From NCBI GenBank assembly GCA_947591245.1, contig CANQCY010000009.1:1-60924 (forward strand): DNA of 60,924 nucleotides, given 5' to 3'. The notes beneath the pieces were generated by a model that saw only the letters and a list, made by a program, of their open reading frames with translations, did not search any database and was not told the DNA's origin. The position numbers were made by a program, and so were the translations under genes. Below are positions 43,214 through 52,440 of this stretch, one piece after another. This stretch comes from an uncultured Lachnospiraceae bacterium. Lineage in GTDB: Bacteria; Bacillota; Clostridia; Lachnospirales; Lachnospiraceae. Each line of letters starts with the position of its first letter. The first letter of the stretch is position 1.

Positions 43214-44407
43214 ATGGATGTAAAGATTTTGGATTTGACAAGGCAGTATGAAGGAATCCGGGACGAGGTCGAGGCGGCTGTCTGCGAGCAGATGCAGAGC
43301 GGTATGTTTATCGGCGGAAAAGCGGTGTCGGATTTTGAAGAGGAATTTGCAAAATTTATCGGCGTAAAATATGCGATTTCCGTGAACAGCGGAACGGATG
43401 CGCTTGTGATCGCAATGAAAGCGCTCGGTATCGGAGAAGGTGATGAGGTCATTACAACCCCGTTCACCTTTTTTGCGACTGCGGAGACGATACGAATGAC
43501 GGGCGCAACGCCGGTTTTCGCTGATGTAGAAGAGGATACCTACAATATTGATCCCGAGAAAATAGAAGAGAAAATAACGGAAAAGACGAAAGCGATTTTG
43601 CCTGTCCATATTTTCGGACAGCCGGCATACATGGCGCGCATTCAGGAGATTGCAGACAAGCACGGCCTTTTTGTGGTTGAGGACGCCTGTCAGGCGGTTG
43701 GGGCGTCGATAGGGGGACAAATGGTTGGCAGTATGGGCGACGCCGCCTGCTTTTCTTTCTTTCCCACAAAAAACCTGGGAGCGTTTGGCGATGGCGGCAT
43801 GATTACGACAAATGACGAGAATACCGCAGTGGTGTGCCGGGCGTACAAAGAGCACGGAATGGCTCAAAACGGTGCAAAAGCCAGATATATACTGGAAGGG
43901 GTCGAGGACGATCTGGCGGGAACCGTGTCGCCGGACGGACTCTATAATCCGTATAAGTATTACAATTATCTCATTGGGTATAATTCAAGATTAGATGCGA
44001 TTCAGGCGAGGGTTCTGTCGATAAAATTAAAAAAACTGGACGGCTATAATAAAAGACGTACGGAAATCGCTGCTTTTTATGAAAAGGAGCTGGCGGACTG
44101 CGCCGGCGTCGCGACGCCGAAAATCAGAGACGGCGTTGTCTCCGTTTGGCACCAGTATGCGTTCTGCTGTGAAAAGAAAGACGAGATGGGAGAGTTTCTC
44201 GCTTCAAAAGGGATTGGGAGCGCAGCGTTTTATCCGGTTCCGCTTCATCTGCAGAAAGCGTTTGCCGGACTGGGATATCAAGAAGGCGATCTGCCGGTTG
44301 CGGAAAAGATTACGAAACAGACGGTTTGTCTGCCGATCTTTCCTGAATTGCAGCAGGATGAGCTGGAATATGTGGTAAGCGGAGTAAAGAATTTTTTTAA
44401 ACGATAA
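43214..44407 (+). CDS. DegT/DnrJ/EryC1/StrS sugar aminotransferase
   Basis: PLP-dependent aminotransferase of 397 residues acting on a keto nucleotide sugar. Motifs: MFIGGKAVSDFEEEFAKF, SVNSGTDALVIAMKALGIG, VEDACQAVGASIGG (PLP Asp), and FSFFPTKNLGAFGDGGMI with the Schiff-base Lys near residue 187. Followed by an acetyltransferase and a second oxidoreductase, it fits the WlbC/WbpE or FdtB group that makes 3-amino sugars. The ATG at 43214 has AAGGGG 9 bases upstream. It is part of the closely packed 41-54 kb run. Confidence 0.9.
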   Translation: MDVKILDLTRQYEGIRDEVEAAVCEQMQSGMFIGGKAVSDFEEEFAKFIGVKYAISVNSGTDALVIAMKALGIGEGDEVITTPFTFFATAETIRMTGATPVFADVEEDTYNIDPEKIEEKITEKTKAILPVHIFGQPAYMARIQEIADKHGLFVVEDACQAVGASIGGQMVGSMGDAACFSFFPTKNLGAFGDGGMITTNDENTAVVCRAYKEHGMAQNGAKARYILEGVEDDLAGTVSPDGLYNPYKYYNYLIGYNSRLDAIQARVLSIKLKKLDGYNKRRTEIAAFYEKELADCAGVATPKIRDGVVSVWHQYAFCCEKKDEMGEFLASKGIGSAAFYPVPLHLQKAFAGLGYQEGDLPVAEKITKQTVCLPIFPELQQDELEYVVSGVKNFFKR

Positions 44408-44434
44408 GGTAAAAACTAACAATTGGAGGAAGGT

Positions 44435-44992
44435 ATGAGCGTTTTTATTCATCCGACAGCGGAAGTATCCGAGCGGGCAAATGTGGGAGATGGAACAAAG
44501 ATATGGAATTTAGCGCAAGTCAGGGAAAATAGTACGATTGGGAAAAACTGCATTATAAGCAAAAATGTATATGTGGATTCAGACGTTGTTATAGGGAACG
44601 GTGTTAAAATTCAAAACAATGTAAACGTATATCACGGCGTGACTGTCGAAGACGACGTGTTTTTGGGACCGTCCATGACGTTTACGAATGATATGTATCC
44701 GAGAGCATTTAATCAAGACTGGAAAGTGACGGATACGCTTGTGAAGAAAGGGGCGTCCATTGGCGCAAATGCGACGGTCGTATGCGGAAATACGATCGGA
44801 GAGTATGCGACAGTCGGGTCAGGCAGCGTTGTTACGAAGGATGTTCTGCCCCATGCCCTGGTTGTAGGAAATCCGGCGAAACAGATTGCCTGGGTATGCA
44901 AATGCGGTTTTAAACTGGATGAAAAAGGCAACTGTAAAGAATGCGGAACGAAGTATCCACAGTATGGAGAGGAGCAGGAAAAAAATGATTAA
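44435..44992 (+). CDS. Left-handed beta-helix acyltransferase with C-terminal zinc ribbon
   Basis: A 185-residue hexapeptide-repeat acetyltransferase (about 20-150: FIHPTAEVSERANVGDGTKI, VYHGVTVEDDVFLGPSM, IGANATVVCGNTIGEYATVG). The HGVTVEDDVFLGP pattern is that of WlbB/WbpD-type N-acetyltransferases, which acylate a 3-amino group. A tail with CKCG and CKECG spaced by 9 residues looks like a small zinc ribbon. GGAGG is 5 bases before the ATG at 44435; the next gene overlaps its end by 8 bases. It likely acts on the product of the aminotransferase. Confidence 0.88.
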   Translation: MSVFIHPTAEVSERANVGDGTKIWNLAQVRENSTIGKNCIISKNVYVDSDVVIGNGVKIQNNVNVYHGVTVEDDVFLGPSMTFTNDMYPRAFNQDWKVTDTLVKKGASIGANATVVCGNTIGEYATVGSGSVVTKDVLPHALVVGNPAKQIAWVCKCGFKLDEKGNCKECGTKYPQYGEEQEKND

Positions 44993-46034
44993 AGTTGGAA
45001 TTATTGGTTTTGGCTATATGGGGAATTTTCATTTGAATAAGACGCGGGAGACAGAGGGGGCTCAGGTTGTTTCGGTATTTGACACGGCGCAGGACAAGCT
45101 GGAAGATGCAGAAAAAGAAGGGCTGAAAACATATGCGGATCTGGAAAGCTTTTTAAAAGACGATTTGGATCTGGTCGTGATCGCCACGCCAAACCAGTGG
45201 CACGCGCAGTACGCGATCGCCGCCATGGAGGCGGGCAAGCATGTTTTGTGTGAGAAACCTGCTACGATGTCCGTACAGGAGATTGAAGACGTCAAAGCAT
45301 GCTCGGAGAAAACGGGCAAATTCTTTACTGTTCACCAGCAGAGGCGGTTTGACCCGGATTATCGTGCCGTGTGCGATGTTGTAAGAGCGGGTACGATCGG
45401 AAAAATCACGACGATCGAGTCCCGCGTGCTGGGAGAGAGAGGCGTGTGCTTCGGCTGGCGCGCAGATCCGGAATCAGGCGGCGGCATGCTGTATGACTGG
45501 GGCGTGCACCTGATTGACCAGATGCTTCAGCTGTTCGAGGGCGAGAAGGTTACGAGCGTGTATGCCCGTATTTTGAGCGTCCTGACGCCGGCAGTTGACG
45601 ACTTTTTTGAGATTAACCTGAATTTCAGCGGCGGAACATGCGCCAAGGTCGTCGTCGGTACGTTTGCGCTGCAGAAACTGCCGAGGTGGTTTGTGTTCGG
45701 AGACCGGGGAACGATGAAGCTGGATGATTTTTCGGGAACAGAGGGCGGCGTGGCGCGTATACGCGGAGAGGTTAAAGGCTTTGACAGCGTTGTCGGAAAA
45801 AAGGATCTGGGACCGAGCCGCACGATGGCGCCGCTTGAAAAAGAAATGTTAGAGACGTTGGAAATTCCTGCGGAGGAGGATATGACGCTGGAATATTGGA
45901 AAAATTTGATTGCTTCCGTTGAGAACGGGCAGATTCCATATGTCAAGATCGATGAAATTATCCGCCAGATGAGGCTTGTGCAGGCGGCGTTTGAATCAGC
46001 GGAAAAGAATCAGGTTGTCGAGTGCGAAATATAA
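44985..46034 (+). CDS. Gfo/Idh/MocA family oxidoreductase, copy 2 (WlbA-like)
   Basis: A 349-residue NAD-dependent oxidoreductase: IKVGIIGFGYMGNFHLNK, VVIATPNQWHAQ, AGKHVLCEKPATMSVQE with EKP near residue 93, QQRRFDPDY, and GGMLYDWGVHLIDQM with the catalytic-type His. With the aminotransferase and acetyltransferase just upstream, it completes a WlbA-WlbC-WlbB type set that oxidises C3, aminates and acetylates. A UDP-GlcNAc 6-dehydrogenase was not seen. The ATG at 44985 overlaps the acetyltransferase stop; GAGGAG lies upstream. Confidence 0.87.
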   Translation: MIKVGIIGFGYMGNFHLNKTRETEGAQVVSVFDTAQDKLEDAEKEGLKTYADLESFLKDDLDLVVIATPNQWHAQYAIAAMEAGKHVLCEKPATMSVQEIEDVKACSEKTGKFFTVHQQRRFDPDYRAVCDVVRAGTIGKITTIESRVLGERGVCFGWRADPESGGGMLYDWGVHLIDQMLQLFEGEKVTSVYARILSVLTPAVDDFFEINLNFSGGTCAKVVVGTFALQKLPRWFVFGDRGTMKLDDFSGTEGGVARIRGEVKGFDSVVGKKDLGPSRTMAPLEKEMLETLEIPAEEDMTLEYWKNLIASVENGQIPYVKIDEIIRQMRLVQAAFESAEKNQVVECEI

Positions 46035-46067
46035 GATCATCTTGCGATCAATCAATGGGAGGAAAAG

Positions 46068-46844
46068 ATGAAGGCAGTATTGTTGGCGGGCGGATTCGGA
46101 ACGAGAATCAGCGAGGAGAGCTACCTGAAACCAAAACCGATGGTGGAAATCGGAGAGAAGCCGATTTTATGGCATATCATGAAATTATTTTCCCACTATG
46201 GGGTAAATGAGTTCATCATATGCGTGGGATATAAGCAGCATGTGGTTAAGGAATGGTTTGCGGATTATTATCTTCACAATAGCGATATCACGTTTGACTA
46301 TGCAAAAGGCGGGGAGATGACGGTGCACAGCAATATCTCCGAGCCGTGGAAGGTAACGATCGTGGATACGGGGCTGAACACCATGACCGGAGGACGCATC
46401 AAAAGGATTAAAAAGTATGTGGGAGACGAGACTTTTTTTATGACGTACGGCGACGGCGTCAGCAATATTGACATCAATGCGCTGGCGCAGTTCCACAGGG
46501 ATCACGGAAAAATAGCTACGATCAGTTCCTATAATGTAGGTCAGCAGTTCGGTGTTCTCGATGTAAATGAAGAAGGCTGCGTCACTGCGTTCCGTGAGAA
46601 ATCCAATACGGACGGGGGACTTATCAACATCGGTTTTATGGTTTTGGAGCCCGCCATTTTTGATTATATTGAGGGTGATGCTACCGTATTTGAAAAAACT
46701 CCGCTCGAGGAGCTTGCAAAGCAGGGGCAGCTGGCAGCCAGAAAGCATGACGGATTCTGGCAGTGCATGGATACGCAGAGGGATAAAATGAAGCTGGAAC
46801 AGATGTGGGCTTCCGGCGCGGCTCCATGGAAGCTGTGGGAATAA
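46068..46844 (+). CDS. rfbF: Glucose-1-phosphate cytidylyltransferase
   Basis: Makes CDP-glucose from glucose-1-P and CTP. The 258 residues contain VLLAGGFGTRISEESYLKPK, MVEIGEKPILWHIMK, CVGYKQHVVKEWF, MTYGDGVSNIDI and GFWQCMDTQRDK, all RfbF marks. GGAGG is 5 bases before the ATG. It is the first step of the CDP-sugar branch, followed at once by rfbG and rfbH. Glucose-1-P may come from the mutase at 7772. Confidence 0.95.
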   Translation: MKAVLLAGGFGTRISEESYLKPKPMVEIGEKPILWHIMKLFSHYGVNEFIICVGYKQHVVKEWFADYYLHNSDITFDYAKGGEMTVHSNISEPWKVTIVDTGLNTMTGGRIKRIKKYVGDETFFMTYGDGVSNIDINALAQFHRDHGKIATISSYNVGQQFGVLDVNEEGCVTAFREKSNTDGGLINIGFMVLEPAIFDYIEGDATVFEKTPLEELAKQGQLAARKHDGFWQCMDTQRDKMKLEQMWASGAAPWKLWE

Positions 46845-46877
46845 ACGGAAAACACGTGAATAAGCGGAGGCTGTGAG

Positions 46878-47927
46878 ATGGATCTTTCTTTTTATAAAGG
46901 AAAAAGGGTTTTTATAACCGGACATACCGGATTTAAAGGGACATGGATGTGCCGTGCTCTGGAAGGGGCGGGCGCAAAGGTGACCGGATATGCGCTGGAA
47001 GCGCCTACAAATCCCAATTTGTTCGGCATGGCAGACGTAGAGGGAAATATGCGCTCTGTCATTGGCGATATACGGGATCTCAAGACGTTGGCGCGGGCAT
47101 TTGAACAGGCGCAGCCGGAAATCGTCATTCATATGGCGGCACAGCCGATCGTGCGCGATTCGTATAAGGATCCCGTGTATACGTACGAGACGAATGTGAT
47201 GGGCACGGTTAATGTTTGCGAGTGCGTGCGCCAGAATGAATGCGTAAAGAGCTTTTTAAACGTGACGACGGATAAAGTATATGAAAATAAAGAATGGGAG
47301 TGGGGGTACCGCGAAAATGAACCGTTAGACGGCTACGACCCGTATTCCAACAGTAAATCCTGCTCGGAGCTTGTGACGCATTGTTACAAAAATTCATTTT
47401 TCACGGATGGACGCGTGGCGGTATCGACGGCCAGGGCGGGCAATGTCATCGGCGGCGGGGACTTTGCCAACGACCGGATCGTGCCGGACTGCATCAGGGC
47501 GGCGAAAGAGAAAAAGGATATTATTATTAGAAATCCGTATTCTGTCAGACCGTTCCAGCATGTTTTGGAGCCGGTTATGGCGTACCTGATGATCGCAAAA
47601 GAACAGTATCTTGACGGGAAGTATCAGGGGTATTATAATGTCGGGCCCGATGAGGCGGACTGCGTCACGACCGGAGAGCTGGCAGATCTCTTTGCAGAAC
47701 AGTGGGGCGAAGGGATAAAATGGGTGAACAAGTATGACGGGGGACCGCATGAGGCGAATTTCTTGAAGCTGGACTGCTCAAAACTAAAGTCCGTATTTGG
47801 ATGGAAGCCGCGCTGGTTCGTGTCGGAAGCGATGAAAAAAACGGTTGAGTGGACAAAGGCGTATTTTTCGGGCGAAAGCGTACCCGAGGTTATGGATAGG
47901 CAGATATTAGAATTTTTAAATGAATGA
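46878..47927 (+). CDS. rfbG: CDP-glucose 4,6-dehydratase
   Basis: Converts CDP-glucose to CDP-4-keto-6-deoxyglucose. An SDR of 349 residues with FITGHTGFKGTWMCRALEG, HMAAQPIVRDSYKDP, NVTTDKVYEN, YDPYSNSKSCSEL (YxxxK) and ARAGNVIGGGDFANDRIVPD, a set that marks RfbG rather than GDP- or dTDP-dehydratases. GGAGG is 7 bases before the ATG. It lies between rfbF and rfbH with short gaps. Confidence 0.95.
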   Translation: MDLSFYKGKRVFITGHTGFKGTWMCRALEGAGAKVTGYALEAPTNPNLFGMADVEGNMRSVIGDIRDLKTLARAFEQAQPEIVIHMAAQPIVRDSYKDPVYTYETNVMGTVNVCECVRQNECVKSFLNVTTDKVYENKEWEWGYRENEPLDGYDPYSNSKSCSELVTHCYKNSFFTDGRVAVSTARAGNVIGGGDFANDRIVPDCIRAAKEKKDIIIRNPYSVRPFQHVLEPVMAYLMIAKEQYLDGKYQGYYNVGPDEADCVTTGELADLFAEQWGEGIKWVNKYDGGPHEANFLKLDCSKLKSVFGWKPRWFVSEAMKKTVEWTKAYFSGESVPEVMDRQILEFLNE

Positions 47928-47936
47928 GGAAAAGAA

Positions 47937-49277
47937 ATGTTTGATCAGATGAATGAAGAACAGGCAAGAAAACAGATACTTGAGATGACGGCGGAATATT
48001 GCAGAAAGTACCACAATCAGGACAAGCCCTTTGAGGAGGGCGACCGCATTCCATATGCTTCCCGGTATTATGGAGAAGAGGAAATGGTAAATCTCGTGGA
48101 CAGCTCGCTGGAATTTTGGCTGACGGCGGGAAGGTATACGGATCAATTTGAAAAAGAGCTTTGCGAGTATCTGGGGATAAAATACTGCTCTCTGGTCAAT
48201 TCGGGTTCTTCGGCAAATCTTCTGGCATTTATGGCGCTCACATCTCCGCTCATGGGTGAGAGAAGAATCTTGCCGGGGGATGAGGTGATCACAGTGGCAG
48301 CGGGATTTCCGACGACGATAGCGCCGATTATACAGTACGGAGCGGCGCCGGTGTTTATTGATATGACGATTCCGCAGTACAATATGGACGTTTCCATGCT
48401 GGATGAGGCTCTTTCTGACCGCACCAAGGCGGTCATGGTCGCACATACTCTCGGCAACCCGTGGGATCTGGGGGCGGTCAAAGGCTTTTGCGACGAACAC
48501 GGACTCTGGCTTATCGAAGATAACTGTGATGCATTGGGCTCAAAATATACGCTGGACGGCGAAGAAAAATTTACCGGAACGATCGGGGATGTGGGGACAT
48601 CAAGTTTTTATCCGCCGCACCATATGACGATGGGAGAGGGCGGCGCCGTGTACACGGACAATCCCCTCATTCACAAAGCGGTGCGTTCTTTGCGGGATTG
48701 GGGACGCGACTGCGTGTGCCCGCCCGGGCGGGATAATATGTGCGGACGCCGGTTTGACAGGCAGTACGGCGAGCTTCCGCTTGGATATGACCACAAATAC
48801 GTGTATTCGCATTTCGGGTATAACCTGAAAGCGACAGATATGCAGGCGGCAATAGGCTGCGCCCAGCTGGCGAAATTTCCTTCATTTGTGGAGAGGCGCC
48901 GGCACAATTTCGACCGTTTGCGGAATGCGCTTGCAGATACGGAGGACAAGCTCATTCTTCCGGAAGCGTGTCCGAACTCAAAGCCAAGCTGGTTCGGTTT
49001 CCTGATCACCTGCCGGGAGGGCGTGGACAAAAACAGGCTTGTGCAGTATATTGAGGGGCGCGGCGTACAGACGAGAATGCTTTTTGCTGGAAATATTGTA
49101 AAACAGCCTTGTTTTGATGAGATGAGAAAGACAGGGAAAGGATACCGCATAATCGGCAGTCTTGCGGTTACGAACCGGATCATGACGGATACGTTCTGGC
49201 TCGGCGTTTATCCGGGCATGACAGACGAAAAGATTGATTATATGGCAAAGGTAATAAAAGAAGCATTGGCACAGTAG
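47937..49277 (+). CDS. rfbH: CDP-4-keto-6-deoxyglucose 3-dehydrase
   Basis: The E1 enzyme that removes the 3-hydroxyl group. Its 446 residues form a DegT-like fold in which the PLP lysine is replaced by His: SSFYPPHHMTMGEGG near residue 227. A CVCPPGRDNMC cluster near 258-268 with a further Cys gives the 2Fe-2S site that sets RfbH apart from plain aminotransferases. It needs a reductase partner (E3, RfbI/DdhD/AscD), which I did not find in the window. The gene starts 10 bases after rfbG and supplies the 3,6-dideoxy-4-keto intermediate for the YerE/YerF-like pair. Confidence 0.95.
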   Translation: MFDQMNEEQARKQILEMTAEYCRKYHNQDKPFEEGDRIPYASRYYGEEEMVNLVDSSLEFWLTAGRYTDQFEKELCEYLGIKYCSLVNSGSSANLLAFMALTSPLMGERRILPGDEVITVAAGFPTTIAPIIQYGAAPVFIDMTIPQYNMDVSMLDEALSDRTKAVMVAHTLGNPWDLGAVKGFCDEHGLWLIEDNCDALGSKYTLDGEEKFTGTIGDVGTSSFYPPHHMTMGEGGAVYTDNPLIHKAVRSLRDWGRDCVCPPGRDNMCGRRFDRQYGELPLGYDHKYVYSHFGYNLKATDMQAAIGCAQLAKFPSFVERRRHNFDRLRNALADTEDKLILPEACPNSKPSWFGFLITCREGVDKNRLVQYIEGRGVQTRMLFAGNIVKQPCFDEMRKTGKGYRIIGSLAVTNRIMTDTFWLGVYPGMTDEKIDYMAKVIKEALAQ

Positions 49278-49299
49278 CTGTGCGTGGATGGTGGTTAAT

Positions 49300-50253
49300 A
49301 TGAAGGGACGAATCAGCGTGCTGGTGCCTACGTTTAATGAAGAAGAAAACGTGGCGCCGTTGAGCGAAGCGATTATAGAAGAGTTTGAAAAAAGCCTGCC
49401 GCAGTATGAATATGAAATAGTTTTTATAGATAATAATTCCACTGACGCGACAAAAGGGAAGATCCGGGAGTTATGTGCAAATAACTCCAGAATCCGCGCC
49501 ATTTTTAACGCGAAGAATTTTGGACAGTTCAATTCCCCGTATTATGGTCTTTTGCAGACCTCCGGCGATTGTACGATTTTGATGTGCGCTGATTTTCAGG
49601 ATCCGATCAATATGATACCGGTATTTGTAAAAGAGTGGGAAGCCGGCAATAAGATTGTGATTGGCATTAAGTCAAAAAGTAAAGAGAATAAGATCATGTA
49701 TTTTTTGCGCAGCTGCTATTACAAGCTGATCAAGAAGATGTCAAGCGTGGAGCAGATCGAGCATTTTACAGGGTTTGGCCTGTATGACAAAGAGTTTATC
49801 GATGTGCTGAGAGGGCTGGATGACCCGACTCCGTTCCTGCGCGGCATCGTTGCCGAGCTGGGATACAAAAGGAAAGATATCGAGTACCAGCAGGAAAAAC
49901 GGCGTGCCGGGAAAACGCACAACAACTGGTATACTCTCTATGATGCGGCGATGTTAAGCTTTACGTCCTATACAAAGGTGGGGATGAGGATTGCTACGAT
50001 CGCAGGATTTGTCCTGTCGGGAATCAGTATTGTAGTGGCGCTGCTCTACCTCATTATGAAGCTGGTTTTCTGGGACCGTTTTGCCGCGGGGATGACGCCG
50101 ATCCTGCTCGGGATTTTTATTTTTGGTTCTGTGCAGCTGTTTTTTATCGGTTTGCTGGGTGAATATATTATGAATATCAATTCGAGGGTGACGCGTCGTC
50201 CCCTTGTGATCGAAGAGGAGCGTTTGAATTTTGAAAACGAACAGGAAGACTAA
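49300..50253 (+). CDS. GtrB-like GT2 glycosyltransferase, second copy
   Basis: A 317-residue enzyme with ISVLVPTFNEEENVAPL, FIDNNSTDATK, and MCADFQDP as metal site near residue 92, then two membrane segments at about 230-255 and 265-290. The layout is that of GtrB-type polyprenyl-phosphate sugar synthases. The ATG at 49300 has GGTGG in front; an ATG at 49288 is also in frame. The following membrane protein begins within its last 23 bases. That overlap suggests that the lipid-linked sugar made here is used by the DUF6311 protein or the GT39-like protein that follow. Confidence 0.85.
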   Translation: MKGRISVLVPTFNEEENVAPLSEAIIEEFEKSLPQYEYEIVFIDNNSTDATKGKIRELCANNSRIRAIFNAKNFGQFNSPYYGLLQTSGDCTILMCADFQDPINMIPVFVKEWEAGNKIVIGIKSKSKENKIMYFLRSCYYKLIKKMSSVEQIEHFTGFGLYDKEFIDVLRGLDDPTPFLRGIVAELGYKRKDIEYQQEKRRAGKTHNNWYTLYDAAMLSFTSYTKVGMRIATIAGFVLSGISIVVALLYLIMKLVFWDRFAAGMTPILLGIFIFGSVQLFFIGLLGEYIMNINSRVTRRPLVIEEERLNFENEQED

Positions 50254-52435
50254 CTTAACGGTAGGAAAGTGGAAAACAAAGAAAATCAATGTTAATATAA
50301 GTCGGGAAGTAAAAATTTATTTCGGAATCGGAGCTTTGGTCGGGCTTGTTCTGTTTTTGGCGGTGTATGGATTCCGCGTGCTGGATTTTACTTATGACAA
50401 CTGGCTTTTGACCGGAAAGGATTTGCAGCAGCATTATCTGGGGTGGAAATATTTCAGGAGGTCGCCATGGACATTTCCGATCGGTATGCATGACAGCTTT
50501 ACGGCTCCCAATTCGATCAGCGTGCTCTATACGGATTCCATTCCGCTGTTTGCCCTGTTTTTTAAGCTGTTGTCTCCGATTCTTCCGCAGACGTTTCAAT
50601 ATTTCGGGCTGTTTGGCCTTATGTGCTATGTCCTGAACGGGGGCATGGCTTCGCTTATTATCTCCAAATTTAATAAATGTAAGATCGTATGCGGGGCGGG
50701 CAGCGTATTTTTTATCCTTTCTCCCCCTGTTTTACAGCGGCTTTACGGCGTATTGACGGAAAATTCCAGACATACGTCCCTGGCTGCGCATTTTTTGATT
50801 CTCGGTGCGCTTGCGGTGTGGCTTTTTAAGGACAAGTTTCAGGATTACAAAAAAGACGCCATTGCATGGGCGGTACTGGCGGTGCTCTGCGTGCTCATTC
50901 AGATGTATATTATATTTATGGTAGGCGGCATATTGTGCGGTTATCTGCTTGATCGGCTGATCTCGGACAAGGACTGGAAGAGGCTTATTTATGTTTTCTC
51001 CGCATTTGCCGGCAGTTTTTTGTTTTTCTTTTTCATCGTTGGCGGATTTACCAGCCTGCTGTCTTCGGGCGGTTCCGGTTTTGGGTTCTTTTCGGCGAAT
51101 CTCAATACGTTTATTAATGCGTGGCATTATTCCACGTTTTTTGATGGTTTAGCGATGACCGACCTGCAATACGAGGGCTTTGCCTATCTCGGACTTGGTA
51201 TGATTATCCTTTGCATTATTGCTTTTGCTCTGCTTCTGAAAAAGGCGGCGGGGTTAATACGGCGTAAATGCTTTTGGGAGACGTTCGTCAAAAAAGTGAA
51301 AAAGAACTTTTCCGTTATCGTTCCGCTTGGGATCGTTGTATTTGTATTTTCCATACTGGCGTTTTCAAACCTTGTCTATTTAGGCGACAATATTTTTATT
51401 GAGGTACACTGGCCGAAAGCGATTGATGATCTGCTCGCTGTGATCCGTTCATCGGGGCGCTTTATCTGGTGCGTGATGTACATTCTCATGATTTTGGCGT
51501 TGTATGTCGTTTCAAAATACTTTAATTCAAAGGTACAGAAGGCAGTCATTATTTTGTGCGTATTGATCCAGATCGTGGATCTGGCGGCGCCCATTCACCG
51601 CATTCAGAAACAATATTATGGCGCGGTGGCGGAGGATGATAGTCTGGTGCCAGGAGATTTCTGGACGGAAGAGATAAAAAATTATGACAGAATTGTTTAT
51701 TTTCCGTCTGAAGCGTACAATCCAACGGAGATGCTGCAGATCGGCTCAAAAGCATCGGCTGTCAAAAATATGAAGATGAGCAACTTTTACCTGTCGCGCT
51801 ATATGACGAAAAAGGCGACGAAGGAAAAGGATAAAGAGACGGAAAAAATATTCCGCGAGGGCCAGCTTGACGGCAGGACGATTTATATATTAGATTATGA
51901 TAAGGCGCACAAATATAAGGATATGTGCAATATTTATATTGTGGACAATAAAATAATCGCACTCAAAAATCCGATTTACGGTTATGAGAAATATACGGAT
52001 TTCCTTGTGGGAACGCATACTCCCGTCGTAGAGCTGGATATGTCTTTTGCAGGACTGGGAACGAGTTTCCTTCACCGCGGATGGCATTCGACTGAATACG
52101 GCGACGAGGGAACGTGGACGTCATATCTGAGCGTAATCCGGGTGTATTCGGATGATGCGCAGAAGGCGAAGATTTCGATTCATTATGAGGGAGGCAAAAA
52201 GAAGGGGACAACGGAAGTCAGAATGAACGGGAAACGGATTGGGAAGATCCAAAATAATACGTCCGGTACGGCGACCTTTGAGACGGCCCTGAAGCCGTGC
52301 AAGAATATCAAAAAATCAAAGTATATCAACTGGCTGTTTTTGGAGTCGGATGACGTCAAAAAAGCAAAAAAGGCCGGCGAGAAGGATGGGAAGGGAATCT
52401 TTGTCAAAAAAGTCACGGTAACTTATGTGGAGTGA
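50231..52435 (+). CDS. DUF6311-like multi-membrane protein
   Basis: The protein has 734 residues. About a dozen hydrophobic segments cover 28-445 and a soluble outer part of about 290 residues closes it. The pattern LTGKDLQQHYLGWKYFRRSP near residue 60 with YTDSIPLFALFFKLL and FQYFGLFGLMCYVLNGG fits DUF6311, a GT-C-like family of unknown substrate. The start is a TTG at 50231 inside the previous gene, with GAGGAG 10 bases upstream; no later ATG comes before the first membrane segment. Coupled to a GtrB-like GT2, it probably transfers a lipid-linked sugar outside the cell. Confidence 0.8.
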   Translation: MKTNRKTNLTVGKWKTKKINVNISREVKIYFGIGALVGLVLFLAVYGFRVLDFTYDNWLLTGKDLQQHYLGWKYFRRSPWTFPIGMHDSFTAPNSISVLYTDSIPLFALFFKLLSPILPQTFQYFGLFGLMCYVLNGGMASLIISKFNKCKIVCGAGSVFFILSPPVLQRLYGVLTENSRHTSLAAHFLILGALAVWLFKDKFQDYKKDAIAWAVLAVLCVLIQMYIIFMVGGILCGYLLDRLISDKDWKRLIYVFSAFAGSFLFFFFIVGGFTSLLSSGGSGFGFFSANLNTFINAWHYSTFFDGLAMTDLQYEGFAYLGLGMIILCIIAFALLLKKAAGLIRRKCFWETFVKKVKKNFSVIVPLGIVVFVFSILAFSNLVYLGDNIFIEVHWPKAIDDLLAVIRSSGRFIWCVMYILMILALYVVSKYFNSKVQKAVIILCVLIQIVDLAAPIHRIQKQYYGAVAEDDSLVPGDFWTEEIKNYDRIVYFPSEAYNPTEMLQIGSKASAVKNMKMSNFYLSRYMTKKATKEKDKETEKIFREGQLDGRTIYILDYDKAHKYKDMCNIYIVDNKIIALKNPIYGYEKYTDFLVGTHTPVVELDMSFAGLGTSFLHRGWHSTEYGDEGTWTSYLSVIRVYSDDAQKAKISIHYEGGKKKGTTEVRMNGKRIGKIQNNTSGTATFETALKPCKNIKKSKYINWLFLESDDVKKAKKAGEKDGKGIFVKKVTVTYVE

Positions 52436-52440
52436 TAAAA

